Below are positions 26,301 to 36,323 of a stretch of DNA of 64,000 nt, piece by piece (within the stretch, counting starts at the first letter, position 1; each line of letters begins with the position of its first letter). The notes under the pieces are model-generated. The model did not search any database. It was not told the DNA's origin and saw only the letters and a program-made list of their open reading frames with translations. Source of the stretch: Medicago truncatula (lineage: Eukaryota; Streptophyta; Magnoliopsida; Fabales; Fabaceae); the NCBI RefSeq assembly GCF_003473485.1, contig NC_053043.1:13464001-13528000 (forward strand), written 5' to 3'. A program made the translations under genes and the position numbers.

Positions 26301-27003
26301 AACAGCAACGGACAGTGATCAGACAAACCACGTAAAAGAGCAACCAGATTACAATTAGGCCACAAAACACACCACTCCTCTGATAAAAGAAAACGATCCA
26401 ACCTACTCATCGACTTCCCATCACCTTTAAACCAAGTAAAACTGCGCCCATCCACGGTAAATCCACCAACATCAATAAAACCGTTAAAAGGAGCACAGTC
26501 TGCAAACGTTAATCCATTTCTAACTGATCTTCGTTCCTCCACACTTCTAACCGCGTTAAAATCCCCACAAATACAAACCTTTTTACCACCCAACAAAACC
26601 AAACGAGCCGATAAAGAATGCTATAATGCTTGTCTTACTGTCTGATCACACGAAGCATAAACATTGAACAAAAAACACTCTTCATTGGTCCGAACAAACT
26701 TTCCATGAATCAACAAAAAATAATCACCACTAGTAGAGTCACACACCTCAACCTCCGCACTATCCCAAATTGTTAACAAGCCCGAGAGGCCCCCACAGAG
26801 GGACGAAAAGAATACAAATGAGAAGACAATCCCCAAACTGAAGCACTTAGCAAATCATCACATAACTGCAATTTAGTTTCCTGAAGACATAAAATAACTG
26901 GTAATTTCTCCCCTACCAACAAGCGTACATCCCTTCGTTTCTCTAACCCTCCCGCACACCTACTCAACCTCCCCTTACCGCCTCCCTCCCTCACCCACAC
27001 CAC
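23332..27003 (-). pseudogene. L1 ORF2 (endonuclease, reverse transcriptase, zinc-binding tail), broken
   Basis: Endonuclease motifs: LCLQETK (about 26890), CGDFNAVRSVEERRS, RLDRFLLSEEW and SDHCPLLL. Reverse-transcriptase motifs: FKVDFEKAYNYVDW, GLHQGDPLSPFLFLL, LIPKVDSP and YLGLPIGGNPRR. Tail domain: LVWHKHVPLKVSIFSWRL and CLCVSRCGFVEDARHLFLSC (zf-RVT type). Breaks seen: a frame change near 26790-26836, an in-frame stop near 26623 where the family has Trp, and a frame change at a C/A/T homopolymer junction near 24490-24530. The catalytic YADD-type motif expected between VVVSHL and GEKSWTN (near 24940) is absent by an in-frame deletion. The copy cannot encode active reverse transcriptase. Confidence 0.9.
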
Positions 27004-27364
27004 GACTTTTTAACTTCTTAACTTTGTCCTTCTTCACCCTTGATAAGACACTAAACATATTATGATTTTCTCCTTTAAAATTTACTCCAATTGCCTTCCC
27101 CAAACCCCACACATTCTCCACCTCCACCTCCTCATTTCTTCTCAAGACCACCCAATTTTTCCAATCATTATTAACAGAAGATGATGAAGAGGCTCCCTCT
27201 GAAATACCTTTTGAAACCATTTCCACTGATCTAGATACTCCAGCTTTGCCATGTCTCTTACGAATCCTCCTTTTTAAATCATGCAACACAGCCCTTCTAT
27301 CATTATAAGGAAGCCTCGCCACCTTTTTTAGGGAATGAACACAATGCCGAAGAACTCCCCCCAC

Positions 27365-28087
27365 CTATTTACGTTTTGACTTACTAGCTCCTTCAGAATG
27401 CTTTGTTTCTGTACTAGTAGCTACTTGCTTACCCTTCCTTCTAGATGAAGATACAATACCTACATCACCATGAACCTGATCGCTTAACCACTCCATGCTC
27501 CACGGTCCAAACACGGATGACCTCCCCGCCTCTGGTGGGCAAGAACCCGCTCGCATTCTTCGCTTTACATTCTCCTTTTGACCTGCCACTTGATTTAGCA
27601 TCCTCTCAACAGAGTTCTCATTTTGAATCCCTACTTCCGGTATGTCGACCTCCGAATCAATGTGATATGCTACTTCCACCAATGGAGAAGCCGCAACAAG
27701 AACATGTGAATTCTTATTTAGTGACCCTATTGGAGAATTATTGGCACCAACGTGATACCCATAGGAAACCCTAGATGTAACCCTACCGTCGTCTGAATTC
27801 CGCGAACCATGATACACCATAGACCTAGATCGTCGCCTGCCAAACGAAACTCCTAGCCGCATCCTCTCCTGCTGTCCGTCTTGACCTTGCTCGTCCTGTC
27901 GCAGCGCTTTCCGACGTCGCGGTCTCACAGTCTGCCAATCATCCCCATCCCTCCCCGTTTGTGGCACCCCACCATGGCCCCTTGCCCCCACATAGAACCT
28001 CTCCTCCGATGATCGGAACCGGCGCACAGACCTGTGGCATTCCCGTTGTTCAACGCGATCAACGCGTTTCTCTCTCAGTCTCACCAT
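27365..28087 (-). CDS. L1 ORF1-like protein (shortened)
   Basis: Open frame of 240 residues starting with ATG 14 bases inside the element, very rich in Arg (RECHRSVRRFRSSEERF, RPRRRKALRQDEQ) and ending KSKRK. Plant L1 ORF1 proteins are nucleic-acid-binding and usually carry an RRM and often a CCHC knuckle. I see neither here, so the middle appears to be missing or this is a divergent ORF1. A second open stretch (27364-26975, no ATG start) follows directly and leads into the ORF2 endonuclease. Confidence 0.6.
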   Translation of the reverse strand: MVRLREKRVDRVEQRECHRSVRRFRSSEERFYVGARGHGGVPQTGRDGDDWQTVRPRRRKALRQDEQGQDGQQERMRLGVSFGRRRSRSMVYHGSRNSDDGRVTSRVSYGYHVGANNSPIGSLNKNSHVLVAASPLVEVAYHIDSEVDIPEVGIQNENSVERMLNQVAGQKENVKRRMRAGSCPPEAGRSSVFGPWSMEWLSDQVHGDVGIVSSSRRKGKQVATSTETKHSEGASKSKRK

Positions 28088-28101
28088 CGCTCCTATACTA
28101 A

Positions 28102-28115
28102 TTGTTGCTAAAAGT
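28102..28115. repeat. L1 target-site duplication, right copy
   Basis: ttgttgctaaaagt, matching 23195-23208; it adjoins the 5' end of the minus-strand LINE. Confidence 0.9.
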
Positions 28116-28200
28116 AACTTTGATTACTCGTTTCTTTTGTTTAATTTTAAATTCAAATTCACTAGAGTATTTTTTTTCTTTTCTTTTTGCATAGTTTCAC

Positions 28201-29136
28201 TTAATTTCAGATACAAAATCCTATTTGACTATTGTAGAACCCTAAATGTGAGCTCCTCTTCTAGAAGAGAACATTGTTCGTTTTTAATTATCGGCTATCC
28301 AATTTAAAATTTTAAAGTTACATTAAACAAGGTTTTGTAAATTATAATCTTACTTTATCAATTATTTTACACTTGCCTTTAGCTTGATTATTTTAATTGA
28401 TCCATTATTGATTGGTAGTTGATATTATGATACTTATATTAGGATGATAAACATATGGTCTTATGGGACTGATCAACAATACCCCAATTTTGTGATGATA
28501 AATTTATAATTAATGTCATCATTAGTAATTTTCATTTTGTCTGCAAGAAGATGATGATCCTTCCATACTTTTCTTCTGCACACACACACACACACACATT
28601 TTAATGGGGGAAGGTATCGTATTAAATGAAAATTTGGACGTTGGATCGGGATGTTGACCTCAATGTCTAAGTCACCCTTTCTACCAATAACAGAAAACAA
28701 ATAAATCTGCTTTTTCAATTAGAGGATACTAACTGTTTTGACACATACATCATTAATTAATTAGCACAGTATCACCAAGAGATTTTTTTTTGTTGAAAAA
28801 GACAATGGTATACAAAAGCATCATTCTCAAATTAATTATTTTTTCTTTATAAAAGAAGGGGCAGTATAAAATAAATTATGAAAAATAAATATCGGTAGCC
28901 AGAGATCATGAGCACTGGACTATTGCCAATTTGAGCCTTCATCAACTAAAAACCAACTAAATTAAGATTCTAACCCTAGATTAATATTTATTTTTTTGAA
29001 GGAAACCCTAGATTAATATTATTCCTGGACCCATCATATCATTATTTCCAGTGCACATTATTCGTATCCAACGTGCTTCTATCACTCAAAGGCCTAACTC
29101 AAAAACTCAAGGTTTATTTTTAGTAGTTTCTTTTTC
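28201..29136. other. Intergenic, no gene seen
   Basis: AT-rich DNA with a short CA run at 28578-28600. No convincing frame or RNA. Confidence 0.45.
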
Positions 29137-29454
29137 GCAAAATTACACTTTTAGTCCTTTAACTTAATTTCAGGTAATAGTTTGGTCCTTTATCTTTTTT
29201 TTTCATTTTAATTTGATCATTTTTGTCCATTTTCATATACATTTTCAAGTTTCAAATCTAATATTCTTATGCAAACATAAACGAGGATCATAGATTTGAA
29301 GACTGAAAGATCATAAGAAAATAAAATCATGAATTTTAAGCTTAAAAATTCATATAAAAATGGACAAAAAGGACCAAATTGAAATAAAAAAAAAAAGATA
29401 AAGGAACAAACTGTTACCTAAAATTAAGTTAAGGGACTAAAAGTGTAACTTTGC
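29137..29454. mobile_element. Foldback MITE with long inverted repeats
   Basis: The left arm (ttacacttttagtcctttaa ... tttttgtcc) is the reverse complement of the right arm (ggacaaaaa ... aagtgtaa), with roughly 100-150 base arms around a centre near 29295. No coding sequence. The ends resemble the ttagtccta-type ends of the element at 7521. Confidence 0.8.
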
Positions 29455-29754
29455 CTTTATCTGTGCTTGCAGTTTGAAATATTAAAATTATCTTCCTTTT
29501 TATATATATTTTTTTGTATAAAAAGTAAGATCTCTTTCTTTTGTATTTATGCTAGCCGTATGTTCTTGGTTGTTCACACATTTTTTTGGGTTACGAAGTT
29601 TTATAATTATCCTATGGAGATTGGAGAGGTTCATGACCTCATGGGGACAGTTGATAATGGCCACTTCAAATTTGAACAAATAATGTAGGCCATTATCCTC
29701 TGACATGAGAAGAATTCGTCAGCCTGATCACATTGCATCATTCGGATACTATTT

Positions 29755-29901
29755 AGGTGACATCGTGGTTGGTGACATTGATGACATTATCAATTATAAT
29801 GTTTCAAATGTATAAAACAACAAAAAAATCTCGTAAAAGAAAAAAAAGAAAGTCACATGTAACGTTGTGGTTGGTCAATGTCACCAACCACAATGTCACC
29901 C
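29755..29901. mobile_element. Small MITE with 26-base inverted repeats
   Basis: The left end (gtgacatcgtggttggtgac) and the right end (gtcaccaaccacaatgtcac) are inverted copies with one or two mismatches over 26 bases. The interior is A-rich and non-coding. Family not assigned; target duplication not clear. Confidence 0.7.
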
Positions 29902-30678
29902 AAGTCTTACCGGTGTCATTCACTCATAATTTAGATGGTCTAAACAATAAATATTGTAATCAGCATGTTTTCCACGACTTTTTGGAAAAGAAAATGTTCC
30001 TTAGTTTTATATTTTCAATTTGAAAATAAGAGTCTAGAAATTGAGGTTGGTTTACTTAGTAAAAGTAAAATTGACTTATATCACGTAAGGACTTGAGTTT
30101 AACTTTCACAGCTAAGTTAAAAATCTTGGCGAGTAATTTATAAGTATATCTATCACCGATCTTTAAATCTTGATGTTTGTCATGTCCGTGATGAGTCTTC
30201 AGAACCCAACGTACCTAAACTTTTTTACATTAACAAATATCTTAAAGACACGTGTTAGCATTTGCTAAGAAAACATATAGTTTAGTGTCTGAAATTAATT
30301 CTCCAAATATTATTTGGTATAAACTCTCACTAAGAAGTTGTTAGTACCAAAACAAAACAAAAAATTGATCGAACTATATATTGGGATTATTTGGGTTCAG
30401 AAACATAATCAGCTGAGTAAAAATCAACTGGGTTCAGAATCAGCAAATGCATAATATGTTGATAGTTTAATGTTGTAGCATAGTTTATCTGGATCACTTG
30501 AATGATGATATTTGTCTTAAGAGACTTGTGGTAATGTTGATTAAAAACACAAGAGACAACAACATTGAGAGGACCAGGTTGGAATGTTATATTATGTAAC
30601 AACTTTTATGATTCACTTTTATAAAAAATGAATCATATCCACTTAATTTTCAAATTTAATCAATCAGGATATAATTAG
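29902..30678. other. Intergenic, no gene seen
   Basis: AT-rich DNA, possibly including the 3' UTR of the minus-strand gene to the right. A SINE-like scrap is possible near 30050-30130. Confidence 0.4.
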
Positions 30679-31299
30679 CTACTTATCTTCCTCTCTTCCA
30701 TCTTCATTAACGTCTGGACTTGGAAAACTCGTCGGGCCAAGGACACTAGAAGCATCTGAAACCTATTGAAAACAAAAGAATACAAGTTACAAACTCAACT
30801 TAGTAAATGTTTTTATAATATTAACATATAAACTCAGTAAAATACAATATACCTGTGTTGCAGGTTGTATAATATCATTCACATCTTCGACAGAAAATCG
30901 ATTTTGTATCAATGTCGCAAAATTTGCCAACAAAGCACACGTCCTCTCTTGACTTTCTCTCATCTGCTTAAGTTCATCCAGTAACTCTTGTTTTTCAGAC
31001 AAAGAAGCTTTCAATTTTTTAGGTTTATGAATCTTGCTTATACAACTTGAAGTTGTGGATCTCTCACCATGGAATATCCATTCCGTATAACGTCTAAGAA
31101 ATCCGTATCGCGGATCAGTTAAGTGTTCATAAACAGTACTGCGAGAATGTGACTTATAGTTGGCACATTTTGTACAAGGACACAATATTTTTCCGTCATC
31201 TTCTGGCGTTTGAAAAGCAAATTCAAGAAATGTGTTAACGCCTCGAATATATTCATCGCTTTGTTTTGTTGGATTGCAGATCCACCCTCTATACTCCAT
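30679..31299 (-). CDS. Transposase-associated domain protein (CACTA/En-Spm derived)
   Basis: Two exons on the minus strand, 31299-30853 and 30762-30679, joined in phase 0 through a GT-AG intron, giving 176 residues. The start is the ATG of MEYRGWICNP. Residues 1-75 match the Transpos_assoc domain that precedes the transposase in plant CACTA elements: EYIRGVNTFLEFAFQ, ILCPCTKCANY with its Cys pair, then RYTEWIFHGE. A lysine-rich and Glu/Leu-rich segment follows (LSEKQELLDELKQMRESQE, possible coiled coil), and the end is acidic. No catalytic transposase domain or CACTA terminal repeat was found nearby. It is either a leftover first gene of a transposon or a host gene derived from one. Open frame and good splice sites favour expression, but this is inference. 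Confidence 0.7.
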
Positions 31300-32694
31300 T
31301 TGACAAAATTAACTGAAACCAACCAGAACCAAATCTTTAATGCCACCTTAGCAGAACATACCTTCTCAACAGTTTAACAGTTGCTCTTGCTCCATGCCAA
31401 CTCTTAGTCTTTACCAACAACACTCAAACAAGAAAAAGGATTTAAAAGCCATATTGATTCTGTGCTAAATCAAAACCTTTTGACTTAAATTTCAGAATCT
31501 TTCAAGATAGGATTTTTGGCATCCTCCACCACTTAACTTGTTAACATGTCATAGTGTTCAGCATTCACCTTTGGAGATTAACTCTAACAATCTACTAAAT
31601 CTCTATAAAATTGTTGATGATTTATTTGCAGAACAGAATTTTTCAAAGCAGAACACTAATTAGTCGGGTCCGAAAGAAACAGAAACCTAGCTCACTAAAA
31701 TCCCAAGCCAACTTGAGTAACTAGTTAGGTTCAGATTTGTCATGCAGCAAATTCAACTATTCATAAGAATGATCCAATATGGTTTCACTCAACTATTGGC
31801 ATTCAAAATCCCATGATAAGTCACATTCAGAAGAACTTGGGTTTATATGTGCACTCTCTCAAGACAAATACATAGCTCGGCATTGAAACTGTGATTGAAT
31901 AAGTACAACATTTTTCTATTATTAAAATCATGGTTCATAACCTATTTCCAGCTTATTAAAAAATGAGTTAAAAAATAATCATCATTTTTTAAGAGGGAAA
32001 ATTAAAAAATAAAAACTGAAATGAAAGTTAAAATAATCATTTTCCTTCTTTTATTTTTTTAATCTCTAATAGGTTTTGATATATGATTTTTTTTTATCAA
32101 GTAGTTTAGTTGTCGAAAATCACACATTTTAAATGTGGAGAAGTGAGATGTTTGATGTTCGAACTCCAACCCTTGCAAATCTATGTATATATGTATGTAT
32201 ATTTTAAGGATTTATGTTCTTTTAAGTCTTATAGGAAGGTAACTTCAGATGACATTAAATCTACCTTTTCTTTTTTTGGTCAAGATATCTGAAATTACCT
32301 TTGTAGTTTTTCTAAAGTTTACTCAAAAATATCATATGGAAAAGTGCACTAATTTGGAAATAAGTCTTTTAAATAAATTTGGAGTGTCTCATGTTGTATG
32401 TACATTTCAAATTAATATTCGCATTAGTTTTCCATTGCCAAAACACTGCATGGTGTGGGAGGAGATTGTCTTGGTTTTTTTTCTTCTCTCGTATGTAATC
32501 TAAGCCCTCCATTAAATTGGTGAAAGAATGTGTTTGTAATAATAAAAAGGGAGAGAGCGTAATTAAAGATGGATAGTTAGACATCGCAGAAAATTGGAGA
32601 GATCTCCACTTGAGAGGATCCGCTCCCGCATGGTCTTTTGATTTACTTTGTAATGTCCAACTAACGGAACACACAAATTTAACTTCATAGGTGT
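31300..32694. other. Intergenic, no gene seen
   Basis: Upstream DNA of the transposase-associated gene, then AT-rich sequence. A tRNA-like scrap with ttcgaactcc occurs near 32157-32166. No coding frame recognised. Confidence 0.4.
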
Positions 32695-32793
32695 TTTTTT
32701 TGTTACCAAAAATGAACTTAACAGGAGTCAAACACAAGATCAAAAGCTTAGAGATGAGGCGCTTGACCACTATGCCGGACTGTTAACTCATAA
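32695..32793 (-). mobile_element. tRNA-derived SINE
   Basis: Minus strand: box A-like ggcatagtggtcaagcgcct and box B-like tgtttgactcc, ending in an A run (poly-T at 32694-32701 on the plus strand). Imperfect flanking repeats cttcataggtgtt and cgtcatagatgtt look like a decayed target duplication, so an older insertion. Confidence 0.65.
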
Positions 32794-33673
32794 CGTCATA
32801 GATGTTTAACCTTTCAAGATTTTTCTTGATATAATTTTCTGGTGAAATCCACAGCATTTTACTAGTTTGATCTCTAAGTGATCTTCATAATGAAAATCCT
32901 CTTTAACGAATACAAATCCTTTATTGTGAAAAAATAATTTGTTCAACTATATTGGTTCATCTCTCCCAACAATTAGCATGTGGACCAACATACAGAATCC
33001 TCTCAAAAAAAAAAATACAGAATTTTGATGGATTCACAATTGCATATTTGACCATAAAGACACAATGATATGCAGAGGTATTTTAAAGAGATCAAATTTT
33101 TTATACCATTTCCTAGTATTATTTACCTTTTTTGCAAAACCCCTATGGTTTCTTTAATATAGTGTCTTGAAATAAATTTTCTATCTCCAATCGAAGACTA
33201 TAGACCAATGATTTCTCTAACTGGTGCAATCTGAAGTCTTAACTATACTATCAAATTATAGATAGTCAACTCAAAACAAACTATATCAATAATGACTTTT
33301 CTTATTATTTTAACTGATTAGTAAGAGAAATTAAATCACTGGTTTAACTACTGACTCAAACCAACTGAGTTGACAAATTCTGTCAAAAAAAAACTGAGTT
33401 GACAAATTAAACGGTCAAAACCTTCCACCAATGGGACTAATGTCATTTATTTAGCAATTCAAACAAACATAAGCAGACAGAGACACTCATGAATGATGTT
33501 TCATGTTAGCCTGCATCCAATTTAAAAATCTTGCAAATTAGTTTTATATATCCCTTTGAAATACTCAACACAAACACTGCAAACACATACTTATATGATG
33601 AATAAGTATTACTACTAGCTCTTACTTTTGTAATTTCAACTTCCTTTCTTCAAAACACACTATTAATTGTCCT
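32794..33673. other. Upstream region of COBRA-like gene
   Basis: AT-rich DNA with a local direct repeat of actgagttgacaaatt (about 33364 and 33392). A TATA-like ttatatatcc lies near 33544, about 130 bases before the start codon. No other feature seen. Confidence 0.4.
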
Positions 33674-36078
33674 ATGGCTTTGAACTTTTGTAGCCACCGG
33701 TGCTTCTTCTTCATTGCCGCAGTCTTATCGGTCTTCGCCACAACGCTGTCAATGTCTCAGCAGCAAGCATCTGATTCGTGCAACGGAATATTCCTGTCAT
33801 ACACCTACAACGGCGGCATAAAACTACAGCCAAACTTGACGGACTCGGCTGCCCAACCGTCCCGATTTGAGTCGACACTAACAGTGCTCAACAATGGACT
33901 TGTGGAGCTGAAATCTTGGAAGGTATTATTAGAGATATAGTTAGTTAGTTAGTTAGTTGATTTTCTATTTGTTATTAGTTTGTTAGTCACTTTCTATATC
34001 TCAAATAGGTGTTCGTTGGATTTCGTCACAGAGAATGGTTGGTGTCTGCATCCAATGCAGTGCTTGCTGATGGGACTAGTATCCCTGGTGCCGTTGGGAA
34101 TGGCACCGTTATTGCAGGATCATCGGTGATCGATTTGAAGACTGCAGCAGCGACTGCAGGAGACTTGACACAGATGCAGGTTAAGGTAGATATGGTGGGG
34201 ACGGTGGTAGGGGTTGTGCCACCCAGCGTGCCAATGCCTTCTATCATAAACCTTGCTAATGATGGTTTCATATGTGGTGAAGCCATTTCTCAAGGTTCGT
34301 ATGATGTTGTGTAAAGTGGATTTCTTTCATTCTTTCATGCATATTTACATTTATTTGGCGTAAACCAGTATCTTCCGCGTACCAGATACTAATCTCTCAA
34401 GTTTTATGAAACTCAAATGGACAACAAACTCTTCCGAAAAATTTTAATGTTGCTTCATGCCCAAACTCAATTTCGAACATGAAGTCTTGGTTAAGTTAGA
34501 AGAGATTTGTGTAATCTCATCTAATCATTATTGGAATTGGAAATGTTAACGAGTAAACCTGGCTAACAAGAATTTCTTTTGTAGGAACTTGTAATATAAT
34601 ATGGTATAAATTGATATAACTAACTTTTAATTTCTGATGACTCTTTTTCAGGGAACAATGAAACTCATGTATGTTGCACAAGTGATCCCAATTACAAGAC
34701 AAATATCACAACAAATGAAAAATTTCTACCTAGACAAAATGGAGATCTTACCATAATGTATGATGTGATCAAAGCATACAATTCCAATTATTGGGCAGAG
34801 GTCACAATTTCAAATCACAACCCTCTAGGCCGTCTTGACAATTGGAAATTAAGCTGGAATTGGACCAATGATGAATTTATCCACACAATGAAAGGTGCTT
34901 ATCCATCAAATATAGATTCATCTAACTGTATTTTTGGTTCACAAGGTGAATTTTACAAGGAACTTGACTTTTCCAATGTATTGAATTGTGAAAAAAGACC
35001 AACAATAATTGATCTACCACCAACAAGGTTCAATGATACACAACTTGGTAAAGTACCATTTTGTTGTAGGAATGGTACTCTATTACCACCTTATATGGAC
35101 CTCACCATGTCAATTTCAAGGTTTCAAATACAAGTTTATAAAATGCCACCACATCTCAACCGGTCAAGCCTTACACCACCACAAAATTGGGAGATTAAAG
35201 GTGATACAATCAACCCCGATTACAAATGTGGGGCGCCGATTAGGATTAGTCCTAGTCAATCTCAAGATCTTACAGGGTTACCTTCAAACATATCTTCAAT
35301 TGCAAGTTGGCAAGTTGTGTGCAACATAAGTACAAAGTCATCATCAAAAAGTGATTCTCCTAAATGTTGTGTCTCATTTTCAGCTTATTATAATGAATCA
35401 GTTATTCCTTGTAGCACATGTGCATGTGGATGTCCTAGTAATCAAGAAAGAACATGTAGTGCTACTACACCAGCTATGTGGCTTCCATCAAAAGCACTTC
35501 TTGTTCCATTTGAGAATAGAAATGAATTTGCACATGAGTGGGCTAGTTTGAAAAACCTACAAGTACCTAACCCTACTCCATGTGGTGATAACTGTGGTGT
35601 GAGCATAAACTGGCATGTAAATTCAGATTATGAAAAAGGTTGGACTGCAAGGATCACAATTTTTAACTGGGGTGAGACGAATTACGCTGATTGGTTTGCT
35701 GCGGTTCAAATGGACAAAGGTGCAATAGGTTTTGAGGAAATGTATTCATTCAATGGAAGCTTGTTAGAGAGATTAAACACTACAATATTCATGCAAGGTA
35801 AGAAAGGATTGAACTTTCTTGTAGCGGAAGCAAATGGGTCAAACCCTCGAAGAGATCCGAGGGTGCCTGGGAAACAACAGTCAGTAATCTCGTTTAGAAA
35901 GAAAAATAAAGATGAAATCAATGTTGTTGGTGGTGATGGTTTTCCTAGTAAAGTGTTCTTTAATGGGGAGGAATGCTCTCTTCCTTCGGTGTTTCCAAGC
36001 AATGGTTTGAGAAATGAATTTTCCTTGGCTACTATTATGATCCTAATATTGTTGTCAAGTATGTTGATTCAATATTGA
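33674..36078 (+). CDS. COBRA-like protein, GPI-anchored (COBL7/10-type)
   Basis: Three exons in one frame: 33674-33922, 34009-34294 and 34652-36078, 653 residues. COBRA-like proteins sit on the outer plasma membrane face and help cellulose deposition and oriented growth; members of the long subgroup act in tip-growing cells. Visible parts: signal peptide ([17 protein letters not shown]), the extra N-terminal domain of the long subgroup ([29 protein letters not shown]), a COBRA domain ([27 protein letters not shown]), and the hallmark CCVS motif at about residues 417-420 followed by a Cys-rich CSTCACGC. The C terminus is hydrophobic ([16 protein letters not shown]) after a small-residue site, fitting GPI-anchor addition. 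Many N-glycosylation sequons occur. Length and motifs are complete. Confidence 0.95.
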
Positions 36079-36323
36079 TGACATTGTATTTATATTTTTG
36101 AAGATTGGTTGTTTTTCTATATTTTCAGATTTGTGTAAGACAATATAAACATATAATTTTTTTAACGATAAACACTACTCCCAGAAGCCTGAAATTTTTA
36201 CATAAACTAATTTATATATTTTGAACAATTTAAATCACGTATGAGCTAGCTAATTGCAGAATGATGATTAGATTCATGTGGAACACCAACTATTTACATT
36301 GGCAACTATGATTAGAAAGAGAG

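Larger units (their letters stand above)
23209..28101 (-). mobile_element. L1-type LINE retrotransposon, near full length but defective
   Basis: About 4.9 kb on the minus strand between 14-base direct repeats, with an A tail (poly-T at 23208-23218) at its 3' end. Order on the minus strand: ORF1 (28087-27365), then an ORF2 region with AP-type endonuclease, reverse transcriptase and a C-terminal Cys/His zinc-binding domain. Only about 14 bases precede the ORF1 ATG, so the 5' UTR is very short or slightly truncated. The intact target duplication suggests a recent insertion, yet ORF2 is interrupted several times. It is more GC-rich than the surrounding DNA. It sits inside an older LTR-like sequence. 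Confidence 0.95.
22610..28200. mobile_element. Possible LTR-type fossil, interrupted by an L1 LINE
   Basis: The DNA at about 22610-23194 has repeated short motifs around aatcgtgg/cacgatt, a TATA-like box (gtaatatataagcc) and a following leader-like region, reminiscent of a plant LTR. It resumes after the LINE at 28116. No paired LTR or internal domain was seen, so this could be a solo LTR or another repeat. Boundaries are approximate and the family is unassigned. Confidence 0.25.
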
